The notes beneath the pieces were generated by a model. The model saw only the letters and a program-made list of their open reading frames with translations, searched no databases and was not told the origin of the DNA. DNA of 56,966 nucleotides from Acidiphilium sp. (GTDB taxonomy: Bacteria > Pseudomonadota > Alphaproteobacteria > Acetobacterales > Acetobacteraceae): contig DAIDMG010000004.1 of assembly GCA_027449105.1 (NCBI GenBank), positions 1 through 56,966 on the forward strand, written 5' to 3'. A program made the translations under genes and the position numbers. Positions 17,270-25,581 of this stretch are shown here, piece by piece (within the stretch, counting starts at the first letter, position 1; every line of letters begins with the position of its first letter).

Positions 17270-20110
17270 TCACTCTACATTGAGGGACTCGATCTTCCGC
17301 GTGCGCCGGCCGAAGTTCTCATACTCGATCTGGGTCTCGCTCGGGCCGTTGGCCGGCATGACCTGCACGGCAGTTACCTTATATTCTGGGCAATTGGTCG
17401 CCCAGTCGGAAAGATCGGTGGTCAACACATTTGCCATCGTTAGTGGGTGATGGAATGTGGTATAGACAACGCCTGGCGCGACGCGTTGTGTTATTCTGGC
17501 ATGTAACGACGTCTCACCGACGCGGCTTTGCACCCTGACCCAACTGCCATCCCGGATGCCCCGCTGTTCGGCATCATGTGGATGGATCTCCAGCACATCC
17601 TCGCGATGCCAAAGAGTATTGTCAGTGCGCCGTGTCTGGGCTCCAACATTATACTGGCTTAGGATTCGTCCGGTGGTCAGCAACAACGGAAAGCGTGGTC
17701 CGGTCCGCTCATCAGTGGGAACGTATTCAGTGATGAAAAAACGCCCCTTGCCACGGACAAACCGGCCGACATGCATCACCGGCGTACCCAGCGGCGCCTT
17801 GTTGTTACACGGCCACTGGACCGACCCAACGCGGTCGAGAAGGGCGAACGAAACGCCTTCGAACGTCGGCGTGAGGCGAGCGATTTCGTCCATGATCTCC
17901 GAAGGGTGAGCATAGTGCATGTCGCAGCCCATTTCCTGAGCGATCAGCTGCGTGACCTCCCAGTCCTCATACCCGTTCTTGGGGGCCATCACCTTGCGGA
18001 CGGGTTGAATGCGCCGCTCAGAGTTCGTGAAAGTCCCGTTCTTTTCGAGGAAGCTTGAACCGGGCAGGAACACATGCGCAAACTGCGCAGTCTCGTTGAG
18101 AAACAGATCCTGCACGACCACGCACTCCATCGCCGCGAGACCAGCGGCCACGTGCTTGGCGTCAGGATCGGACTGGGCAATGTCCTCGCCCTGAATGTAG
18201 AGTCCCTTGAAGGTACCGTCGACTGCCGCATCGAACATGTTCGGGATGCGAAGCCCTGGCTCCGGATCAAGACTTACGCCCCAATCCTCCTCAAAAAGCT
18301 GCCTGACCTCAGGAATGCCGACATGCCGATAGCCGGAGAACTCATGCGGGAAACTCCCCATGTCGCAGCTTCCCTGAACATTGTTCTGGCCGCGTAGCGG
18401 ATTCACACCAACACCAGGTCGGCCGATATTGCCGGTTGCCATTGCCAGGTTGGCGAGAGCCATCACCGCGGTGGAGCCTTGGCTATGCTCGGTAATGCCG
18501 AGCCCGTAGTATATCGCCGCATTACCTCCCGTGGCATAAAGTCGCGCGGCCCTGCGAACGAGTTCAGGCTCTACTCCCGTAAGTGGCGCGACCATCTCAG
18601 GACTGTTACTGGGGTCGGAGGCGAAGGTACGCCATACTTGGAAGGCGTCGAACTCGCAGCGCTCGCGGACGAAGGCCTCGTCAACCAGCCCCTCTGTCAC
18701 GATGACGTGAGCCAGTGCGTCGAGGATAGCAACGTTGGTACCGGGGCGCGTAGGAAGGTGGACATCCGCTTTAACGTGTGGGCAGCGCACGAGATCGATG
18801 GACCGGGGGTCGATAACAATAAGCTTTGCACCATCGCGCAACCGCTGCTTCATGCGTGAGGCAAATACTGGGTGGCCGTCCGTTGGATTCGCGCCGATTA
18901 CCAGAATCGTATCTGCGTGGTCGATGCTGTCAAAATCCTGTGTGCCCGCTGATGTACCGAAAGTCTCGTTGAGGCCGTAGCCCGTCGGCGAATGACAAAC
19001 ACGGCCACAGGTGTCGACATTGTTGTTGCCGAACCCAGCCCGCACCAGTTTCTGCACGAGGAACGTTTCCTCGTTGGTGCACCGCGATGAAGTGATGCCG
19101 CCAATAGCCCCTTTTCCAAACTTGGCCTGGATGCGCTTGAATTCTGAGGCGACGTGGGCAATCGCCTCATCCCACGACACTTCCCGCCATGGTTCTGTGA
19201 TCAGCTTGCGTAACATAGGCTTGAGGATCCGGTCCGGATGTGTTGCGTAGCCCCAGGCGAACCGGCCCTTCACACAGGAATGACCATGATTTGCCTTGCC
19301 ATCCTTATAGGGGATCATACGAACGACTTGGTCACCGCGCATCTCGGCTTTGAAGGAACAGCCGACACCACAATAGGCACACGTCGTAACAACCGAGTGC
19401 TCTGGCAAGCCAATCTGAATCAGTGACTTCTCGGTTAGCGCAGACGTCGGGCATGTCTGCACGCATGCTCCGCACGAGACACATTCAGAGTCGAAGTAGC
19501 TTTCATCCATGCCGGCGACCATTCGCGAGTCGAATCCCCGCCCGGAAATCGTCAGTGCATAAGTTCCCTGCACATCATCGCAGGCTCGTACGCAGCGCGA
19601 GCAGACAATGCAACGGGATGAATCATAAGCAAAATACGGGTTGCTCTCATCGATGACCGCACCAACATGCGTGGCCCCATCCCGGCCGTAGCGCATCTCC
19701 TGCAATCCGACCGCAGCTGCCATCTCGAAGAACTCGGAACCACCCTTCTTCGGATCAGAAAGCCAGTCCTCAGGGTAATCCGAAGCATAGAGTTCCATCA
19801 CGCCGCGGCGCAGCTTGACGAGAAAATCGGTCTGGGTGTGAACAATCATACCCTCAGCCGCCGGCGTCGTACAGGAAGCTGGTGTGCCAGGGCGTCCTTC
19901 AATCTCGACCAGGCAAAGCCGGCAAGAACCAAACGCATCAAGGGAATCAGTAGCACAGAGCCTGGGAATCTTTATACCTGTCTCCATTGCCGCCCGCATC
20001 AGCGAAGTGCCATCAGGTACACTAACCTCTTCTCCATCGATTGTTAATGTCACCAACTTTTCGGCTTGGGCCGACTTCGTGCCGTAGTCGATTTCCTGAA
20101 TGAGTCCCAT
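17270..20110 (-). CDS. fdhF: Formate dehydrogenase alpha subunit, Mo-bisMGD type
   Basis: A 946-residue protein of the FdsA/FdhF class. Order: a [2Fe-2S] domain (CRLCLVEIEGRPG, residues about 20-95); two [4Fe-4S] motifs CIVCSRCVRAC and CVSCGACVQTCP (about 165-225); CAYCGVGCSFKAEM near 245; then the molybdopterin domains, with catalytic Cys372 in RVCHSPTG, so cysteine rather than selenocysteine. Good ribosome site (AGAGGAG, 7 bases). Oddity: the His-Cys cluster segment, normally HPLDC-x2-C-x5-CELQ, reads SDYPEDWLSDPKKGGSEFFEM and has no cysteines. There are no adjacent beta, gamma or accessory genes. It oxidises formate or reduces CO2; the electron partner is unknown. Confidence 0.9.
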   Translation of the reverse strand: MGLIQEIDYGTKSAQAEKLVTLTIDGEEVSVPDGTSLMRAAMETGIKIPRLCATDSLDAFGSCRLCLVEIEGRPGTPASCTTPAAEGMIVHTQTDFLVKLRRGVMELYASDYPEDWLSDPKKGGSEFFEMAAAVGLQEMRYGRDGATHVGAVIDESNPYFAYDSSRCIVCSRCVRACDDVQGTYALTISGRGFDSRMVAGMDESYFDSECVSCGACVQTCPTSALTEKSLIQIGLPEHSVVTTCAYCGVGCSFKAEMRGDQVVRMIPYKDGKANHGHSCVKGRFAWGYATHPDRILKPMLRKLITEPWREVSWDEAIAHVASEFKRIQAKFGKGAIGGITSSRCTNEETFLVQKLVRAGFGNNNVDTCGRVCHSPTGYGLNETFGTSAGTQDFDSIDHADTILVIGANPTDGHPVFASRMKQRLRDGAKLIVIDPRSIDLVRCPHVKADVHLPTRPGTNVAILDALAHVIVTEGLVDEAFVRERCEFDAFQVWRTFASDPSNSPEMVAPLTGVEPELVRRAARLYATGGNAAIYYGLGITEHSQGSTAVMALANLAMATGNIGRPGVGVNPLRGQNNVQGSCDMGSFPHEFSGYRHVGIPEVRQLFEEDWGVSLDPEPGLRIPNMFDAAVDGTFKGLYIQGEDIAQSDPDAKHVAAGLAAMECVVVQDLFLNETAQFAHVFLPGSSFLEKNGTFTNSERRIQPVRKVMAPKNGYEDWEVTQLIAQEMGCDMHYAHPSEIMDEIARLTPTFEGVSFALLDRVGSVQWPCNNKAPLGTPVMHVGRFVRGKGRFFITEYVPTDERTGPRFPLLLTTGRILSQYNVGAQTRRTDNTLWHREDVLEIHPHDAEQRGIRDGSWVRVQSRVGETSLHARITQRVAPGVVYTTFHHPLTMANVLTTDLSDWATNCPEYKVTAVQVMPANGPSETQIEYENFGRRTRKIESLNVE

Positions 20111-20248
20111 AGTGGTTCTCCTCTTTAAGAGGACAGCGACTAGTGTCGCGGTCCACGAAATTCACAGAAAACGTTGAGCGTGTTCGGCACAAAACACAGC
20201 TTCTACCGGAACCGGCTTAACGCTCCTCTGGCTTCAAACCTGGTACGC

Positions 20249-20737
20249 TCAATCCCTTGACATTGTGGCGTCTACTCCACTGGAGTCCTTCGCATCGCTG
20301 CTTGCCGCTTTCAGCTGGCGGCGCAGCTTGCGAAGTTCCTCGAAACGACTGGTCACATCACGCAGAATTGCTACAACCCCGTCAACACGGCCGTCGTCAT
20401 CCCGTAGCATCACGATCGTGAACTCGACCGAAATGCGTCTGCCGTTACCCGTGATCGCAGGCACCGACAGAAGGTCCCCCTCCCCGTATCGGCTCCGACC
20501 TGCTTCAATGGCGCTTGCCCATGCTTTCCAATGGCGTGCTCTTAAAGATTCCGGAATAATGATGTCGAGCGAGCGACCAACTGCCTGATCCGCCGGGAAT
20601 CCAAAGATGCGTTCGGCGCCAGGATTCCAAAATTGAATGGTACCATGATGGTCAGCAAACAAAATAGCATCAGAACGTGCGCGAACAAGTTCATGCGCCA
20701 GCCGACCAGCAAAGTCTGTACTCGCAGATAGTGTCAT
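20249..20737 (-). CDS. Single PAS-domain protein
   Basis: A 162-residue protein made of one PAS domain (about residues 15-130: SDAILFADHHGTIQFWNPGA, FGFPADQAVGRSL, then the core strands ISVEFTIVMLRDDDGRVDGVVAILRDVT) plus a charged helical tail (RFEELRKLRRQL). There is no kinase, cyclase or DNA-binding output. PAS domains bind haem, flavin or small ligands and mediate partner contacts. It lies upstream of the formate dehydrogenase gene, same direction, 138 bases apart, and back-to-back with a LysR regulator, which suggests a sensor or adaptor for that module. The partner is not known. Confidence 0.88.
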   Translation of the reverse strand: MTLSASTDFAGRLAHELVRARSDAILFADHHGTIQFWNPGAERIFGFPADQAVGRSLDIIIPESLRARHWKAWASAIEAGRSRYGEGDLLSVPAITGNGRRISVEFTIVMLRDDDGRVDGVVAILRDVTSRFEELRKLRRQLKAASSDAKDSSGVDATMSRD

Positions 20738-21086
20738 AGGAAGCCTCTTGGACAGGTTCTCGCCAAGATCCCCACCGACATTAGCGCTCTCCGGAGGCTA
20801 TCAAGCACACTGTCCCTCATCAAAACACCGCGGGGGCGGTAACAACGTCTGCGAAACCGTCTGTCCCTTGAGGCAAAGACGAACCCGCAGGCGGCCGAAA
20901 GCACAAGACCTTATGCTGCCCATTTCGGACCGATACTCGGTTGTCTAATCGCCATATGGAGCAACTTCACCCGTCGTGGCCAAATCTATCCGTCCTACGA
21001 TTATGGTCAGAGACATGATAATACTCTAATTGGCGTTAAACAAATTCATTTGATTGTGTTTAAATGCAAACTTATTCATATAAACC
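20738..21086. other. Divergent promoter region between the PAS and LysR genes
   Basis: These 349 bases separate two divergent genes and must carry both promoters. The LysR-proximal 50 bases are AT-rich and contain nested dyads (21037-21062). No gene is present. Confidence 0.6.
21037..21062 (+). promoter_or_regulatory. Candidate LysR operator dyads
   Basis: The 12-bp palindrome CAAATTCATTTG (21041-21052) overlaps a wider dyad TAAACA (21037-21042) to TGTTTA (21057-21062), 25 bases before the LysR start codon. LysR regulators usually bind T-N11-A dyads in such divergent regions. Binding by the adjacent LysR protein is inference. Confidence 0.4.
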
Positions 21087-21992
21087 ATGGACATCAATCA
21101 AGCCCGCACATTCCTCGAAATAGCCCATACTGGCAGCTTTATCGCTGCCGCCGAACGGCTTCATATAACCCAAACGGCGGTAAGCGCTCGCATCCGAGCT
21201 CTCGAGAACTTGCTAGGCCGCCGCTTGTTCGTCCGCAACAAGGCGGGCGCTCGGCTGACGCCGGCTGGCGAACGGCTCGTCCGGCACGCGATGACAATGA
21301 CCCAGGTCTGGGAACGGGCGCGACAGCAAGTTGCTCTGCCTGCTGGCCGCAGGAACGGCATCAGCATCGGTGGTGAGGCAAGCCTATGGGACCCTTTGCT
21401 CACCGACTGGCTCGTATGGATGCATCGGGAATGTCCGGAAATTGCGCTGCGGGCAGAAATCGATAGCCCGACTAGTTTGCTGATGCGCGTGCAGGACGGA
21501 TCGCTTGATCTTGTCATTCTCTACAATCCGCCTTCATACCCGAATTTGGTGACGGAACTGTTGCTCGAAGAGAAGCTCGTCTTGGTTACGACCTCAGTTG
21601 ACACAACCCTCGTACCCGAGAGCTATGTCTACGTGGACTGGGGCGCGGCCTTTGGAACCAGCCATCAGAGTGCCTTTCCCGAATTAAGCAGCCCACCTGT
21701 GTCGATCTCGTTTGGTCCTCTGGCTTTGACCTATTTGCTGACAGTGGGCGGTTGCGGCTATTTCCGATTTAGCGCCGTGGAACCATTTTTAACCTGCGGC
21801 CGTCTACGACGCGTCAAGAACGCACCCGACTTTTCTCATTCCACATATCTCGTCTATGCTGAGCATCTTGATAGCGGTCTCCTTCATAGGGTTCGGCAGG
21901 GCCTAAAACACGTAGTCGCGATTGGTGAGCGCCCGGGCTTACCAAAGCCACCGACACCGCACAGCCGACGACGGCAGACAAAACGGCTCTAA
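21087..21992 (+). CDS. LysR-family transcriptional regulator
   Basis: A 301-residue LysR regulator. The N-terminal helix-turn-helix is clear (MDINQARTFLEIAHTGSF, AAERLHITQTAVSARIRALE, LFVRNKAGARLTPAG; residues 1-62), followed by an effector-binding domain with a typical second half (SFGPLALTYLLTVGGCGYF). It is divergent from the PAS and formate dehydrogenase genes, and LysR proteins most often control the divergent neighbour, so regulation of that pair is likely. The ligand cannot be predicted. The C-terminus ends in a basic tail (SRRRQTKRL). Confidence 0.92.
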   Translation: MDINQARTFLEIAHTGSFIAAAERLHITQTAVSARIRALENLLGRRLFVRNKAGARLTPAGERLVRHAMTMTQVWERARQQVALPAGRRNGISIGGEASLWDPLLTDWLVWMHRECPEIALRAEIDSPTSLLMRVQDGSLDLVILYNPPSYPNLVTELLLEEKLVLVTTSVDTTLVPESYVYVDWGAAFGTSHQSAFPELSSPPVSISFGPLALTYLLTVGGCGYFRFSAVEPFLTCGRLRRVKNAPDFSHSTYLVYAEHLDSGLLHRVRQGLKHVVAIGERPGLPKPPTPHSRRRQTKRL

Positions 21993-22502
21993 CACGCGCA
22001 CATCGCTGCCTGGCACAAAACCCATACCACAGCGCCCGCGGACGAAGCGCGTGTACCTGTTACACCAAACCCGACACCGCCCGAAACGTGTGCGGATATT
22101 TTTCCCGCCGCAGTACAGCGAGGCCTGATCGCGCCAGAAACGCTCCGTCATTGATTGACCGACCGAACTTCGAATGGATCCAATGCATTTTATTGAGCAG
22201 TATTGAGTTAAGTCAGTGACTACCACATCTCGCGGTCGTTGTGCTTTCAACATTCGAGCCACGTCACCCATACTGCTGAAATTCGGATTGGTTAACCGCG
22301 GGCCAGTGGCAAGGGGTTCCACCGCCGCCCCGCGATTGACCAATCCTTATTTTAGTGGGGAAAGCGCAACGGCGACTGGGATGTTGAAAGCAAAGTCGCT
22401 ACCAAATCCGGTACCGGCTGAACTGACTCGATACTCCCCGTTCACGTCCAATATCTCACTCACCTTGATGGCTGGAATGCCTTTTGACGAAGACACCATC
22501 AG
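21993..22502. other. Intergenic DNA carrying an inverted-repeat relic
   Basis: About 510 bases after lysR with no intact gene. The middle is occupied by the inverted repeat described at 22195-22440; its right edge abuts the 3' side of an IS1595 remnant. Confidence 0.5.
22195..22440. repeat. Inverted repeat of a peptide-coding relic
   Basis: The core arms 22276-22302 and 22329-22355 match at 22 of 27 positions with a 26-base loop. Weaker similarity extends outward to roughly 22195 and 22440. Reading outward from the loop, both arms encode similar peptides: RLTNPYFSGE...GMLKAK...ELTRYS on the plus strand and RLTNPNFSS...RMLKAQ...DLTQYC on the minus strand. This looks like two diverged copies of one coding segment joined head to head. 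The parent gene is not recognised. Confidence 0.6.
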
Positions 22503-22750
22503 CTAAATCGCGCGCGCCCCATGCAGGCACCAGCAGATGAGTCCGGTGCATAACGTCCCTGCTGTCACGCTCAACTGCGTCTTGCAGGCTTTGCAGTCCC
22601 AAAACTTGGTCTTCGACATATATGAAACGTTATTAATCGATTGGCAGTTGGTAGGGTGCCGGACCGTACGGCCAGCGTACCTTTCTCGAACCACGCACGA
22701 GCACCATTCTCATCCGGAAACATTTCATTGAAGGCTAGAAGCGTTATGCT
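22503..22750 (-). pseudogene. IS1595-family transposase remnant (5' end)
   Basis: Read leftward from about 22750, one frame gives LLAFNEMFPDENGARAWFEK, the typical N-terminus of IS1595-type transposases; another gives FWDCKACKTQLSVTAGTL, the zinc-ribbon second half. A frameshift separates them and the catalytic DDE part is absent. It is a dead fragment lying just 3' of gltD. Confidence 0.7.
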
Positions 22751-22832
22751 CTTGTTTTGTTGTTCCGGTTTGGTCCTATTTAGCCACCCGGATAGTTCCG
22801 CCTTCGTATGCAGGTAAAGCCGGATCGGTAGC

Positions 22833-24293
22833 CTAGCTAGCAACTCCGCGGAGTGTGTCGTGCGCAGCCGTCGTACTTGATCGAAGATAACGATGAATTC
22901 CATGCGCCGCGGTGCGCCCGTCGCGTATCGCCCAGACCGCGAGTGACGGACCACGCGACAGATCCCCCGCGGCGAACACGCCCGGCAGGTTTGTCGCGCC
23001 CGAATTCGGGTTTGCCCGCACACTCCCGCTCATCGTGGTAGCCAAATCGCTGGCCCCGAAAAACCCGGGCAGCTCGGGCCGATTGCCGATCGCGGAAATC
23101 AAGAGTTCAGCGTCGATCAATCTGCGCTCGATATCGTGGTCCGTGTCATCGCGCACACGGACAGTCAGCACTCCGTTCGAGCGTTGGATGAACGAAGCAG
23201 GCTGACCTTCGATCATCGTGACGGTATTCGGGCGATAAGCTGATGGCTCAGCCCGCCAAAGAACCTGTACCCCTTCTGCCACGGCCTTATCCAGCTCGCG
23301 ACGCGAGCCCGTGCGGTCGAGTTCACCGCGGCGATAAAGACAAATCACACTGCAACTGCCTTGGCGAAGGGCGGTTCGGACACAGTCCATCGCCGTGTCG
23401 CCACCACCAACGACGACAACGCGTCTGTCGCACGCGTTCACTGCTTCGGGAACGTCAACAAAAGTTGCGGCTGGGTCTCCCATGCTCGCGATCAAATATG
23501 CCAGACCGTCGACTACGATGCCGCGTTCCGCGCCTGCCAGCGCAAGATGATTCGGTCGGTAGGCACCAAGTGCTAGCAACACAGCATCGTGACGCTGGCG
23601 GATCTCGGACAGCGTCGCATCAAGACCAAGCGTAAAACGGCCAACAAACTGGACACCCGCGCGGAGAATATGATCGCAGCGGCGCACAATGACGGCCTTT
23701 TCGAGCTTGAATCCAGGGATACCAAACCGCAACAAGCCACCTGGAGCTCCATGTCGATCGTAAAGCGTGACGGCGTAGCCCATGGCACGCAATTCCTCGG
23801 CTGCGGCCAGCCCCGCCGGGCCCGCGCCCACAATGCCGACATGTTGAGCCCGTTCGGCACGTGGCGTGCGTGGGCGGACCCACCCCTGCTCAAACGCCAG
23901 ATCACCGAGAAACTGCTCGACGGCCCCAATCGTGACCGTGCCGTGCCCCACCTGTTCCAAAGTGCATGCCCATTTCGCTTCGCACAACCGGTCTTGCGGA
24001 CAAATTCGGCCGCAAATCTCAGGCAGATTATTCGTGGTTTCGGCAAGGCGGTACGCTTCCTCAAAGCGTCCTTCCGCCGTCATCCGCAACCAGTCCGGAA
24101 TATTGTTGTGTAAAGGACAATAGACATGGCAATATGGCACCCCGCACTGCTCACAACGCGATGCTTGGCTCATTGCCTCCTGATGGGTAAAGCGAGCCGA
24201 GATCTCACGAAAATCGCCTAATCGTTCACTAATCGGGCGCTCCTGCGGCGAGCGACGACCAATCTCCACGTAGCGCTGGTTTTTGTCGGCCAT
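22833..24293 (-). CDS. gltD: Glutamate synthase small (beta) subunit
   Basis: A 486-residue GltD. The N-terminal cysteine-rich domain has CEQCGVPYCHVYCPLHNNIP and CGRICPQDRLCEAKWAC, which bind two [4Fe-4S] clusters; then an FAD motif (VGIVGAGPAGLAAAEELRA) and an NADPH motif (VVVVGGGDTAMDC). GltD takes electrons from NADPH and passes them to the large subunit GltB for glutamate synthesis. The ATG at 24293 (MADKNQRYVEIGR, AGGA upstream) is preferred to an ORF start 57 codons earlier, whose extra sequence is not family-like. No gltB is adjacent, which is unusual, and IS1595 remnants lie on both sides, so the locus has probably been split by rearrangement. Confidence 0.93.
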   Translation of the reverse strand: MADKNQRYVEIGRRSPQERPISERLGDFREISARFTHQEAMSQASRCEQCGVPYCHVYCPLHNNIPDWLRMTAEGRFEEAYRLAETTNNLPEICGRICPQDRLCEAKWACTLEQVGHGTVTIGAVEQFLGDLAFEQGWVRPRTPRAERAQHVGIVGAGPAGLAAAEELRAMGYAVTLYDRHGAPGGLLRFGIPGFKLEKAVIVRRCDHILRAGVQFVGRFTLGLDATLSEIRQRHDAVLLALGAYRPNHLALAGAERGIVVDGLAYLIASMGDPAATFVDVPEAVNACDRRVVVVGGGDTAMDCVRTALRQGSCSVICLYRRGELDRTGSRRELDKAVAEGVQVLWRAEPSAYRPNTVTMIEGQPASFIQRSNGVLTVRVRDDTDHDIERRLIDAELLISAIGNRPELPGFFGASDLATTMSGSVRANPNSGATNLPGVFAAGDLSRGPSLAVWAIRDGRTAAHGIHRYLRSSTTAAHDTLRGVAS

Positions 24294-25581
24294 TTTTGTC
24301 CTGCGATCATTGATCTCCGCTGCCCACGCGGAAGCCAGTCTCGCAAATCCGCCAACGCAGAGTTTGGCACGGAAGGTCTGCTTTGTCGGGCCACCAGGCC
24401 ATATTGGCCACGTAGTGAGGCAAGGGAATGGAGCCAATGTGTAGTCCGTTTTTACGCATTGCAAATACTTATTTGTGCATGAATTCGTATGGAGGCAAGC
24501 CCCCGAACACGGTCAGATGCGCCGGCCGGCTGGTCGTAAACATAAAGTGGCTGTCCACCGAGCAGACCCGTGCGCACTGCCAGCATCGCTCGACAATTTA
24601 AAAAGGTCGCCGAATCTATTAGCTTTCATGCGCAGGTATCTGATCTTTCCGCATGTCGTTGATGGCCTTTTTTTGACCGGTTCCCGGCAATGGGCCTACT
24701 AGCGCTATCTGGAAGCCGTGCGTTGGTCCGAAGACCAGGTCTGCACAAAATGCGGGACGGTTGGGGGGGGAGGCAAGTGCGCAAAAAACCCGCTCCCGCT
24801 AATGGCAAGCTCAACCATTGCCTACGAAGGAACAGGCTTCCCGCTTAAACCAATGGGCAGCGGTTGCTCCGCCTTCTTTGGAACCGGCAATTGGACCGGA
24901 AGACGGCTGAATGCGCAGCGGCGCCTTTTTTCTGCCTTTTGTCCACTCCCATTCGCGCGGAACGTTTCACCGGAAGGACTTTTGCATTGCAATTTTCTGC
25001 CGCCCATATGGACTGTCGCCCCCCCCCCGCGCCTTTTTGTGAATGACCATCCGCGCCCAACGTCAGTCCACAAACTCGGCCTCCCATGCAAACTCTTGAT
25101 AAAAGCAGCGCTATCATCGCTGTCTCATTGTTGTTATGAACACAAAATATTAGCTACTGTCGCGAGCTCATTCCACGGTCGGTTCATGATCCATATCAAT
25201 CAATGGAATGCCCTTCCCATGCTAGCTTTAATTAGCACGACAAAAAGTCTCGTAGCGTGGCTTCCATTTCGAGCATATGGGCAATGCAACGAACAAATGA
25301 AGATGTTGCTGAGAAGCTGATTCTGGAGCCGATAGATAAGCCGGCGCCGTCAGGCAAATATACGCCTGCTACAGCGATCCATGGTAACGGCTTCTGGTGG
25401 TGGTTGCTTTTCGGCTCCCACGCCATAGGATCCGCCAATGCCGTCGGAGGCCCCTTTTCTACCGTCATCAACAGCGATATCGTTAGGAGTGCCGCCTGAA
25501 TGGTTAATGGCGGTTCAAGACTAACATTGTTGGCGTCATGCTTGTGACCTCGCTAATGATACCGTTCCGAAAGCCACACCA
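24294..25581. other. Decayed intergenic DNA with an IS1595 fragment
   Basis: About 1.3 kb without an intact gene. It holds the IS1595 fragment at 24653-24800, a G8 tract near 24763 and a C10 tract at 25019-25028, and a near-consensus FNR-like dyad (ATGAT-N4-ATCAA, 25186-25199). A frame at 25257-25499 with a tryptophan-rich segment (GFWWWLLFG) lacks a ribosome site and is not called. Confidence 0.5.
24653..24800 (+). pseudogene. IS1595-family transposase remnant (N-terminal zinc ribbon)
   Basis: The plus strand reads MSLMAFF, then (after a slip in a T7 run) DRFPAMGLLA, then in another frame RYLEAVRWSEDQVCTKCGTVG, which is the standard opening of IS1595 transposases. Two frameshifts and the loss of the catalytic part show it is inactive. 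It reads away from gltD, in the opposite direction to the fragment on the other side. Confidence 0.65.

Noticed and set aside
25186-25199. ATGAT-N4-ATCAA, a near FNR box
   Set aside because: One mismatch to consensus and 380 bases from the next gene; too weak to call.
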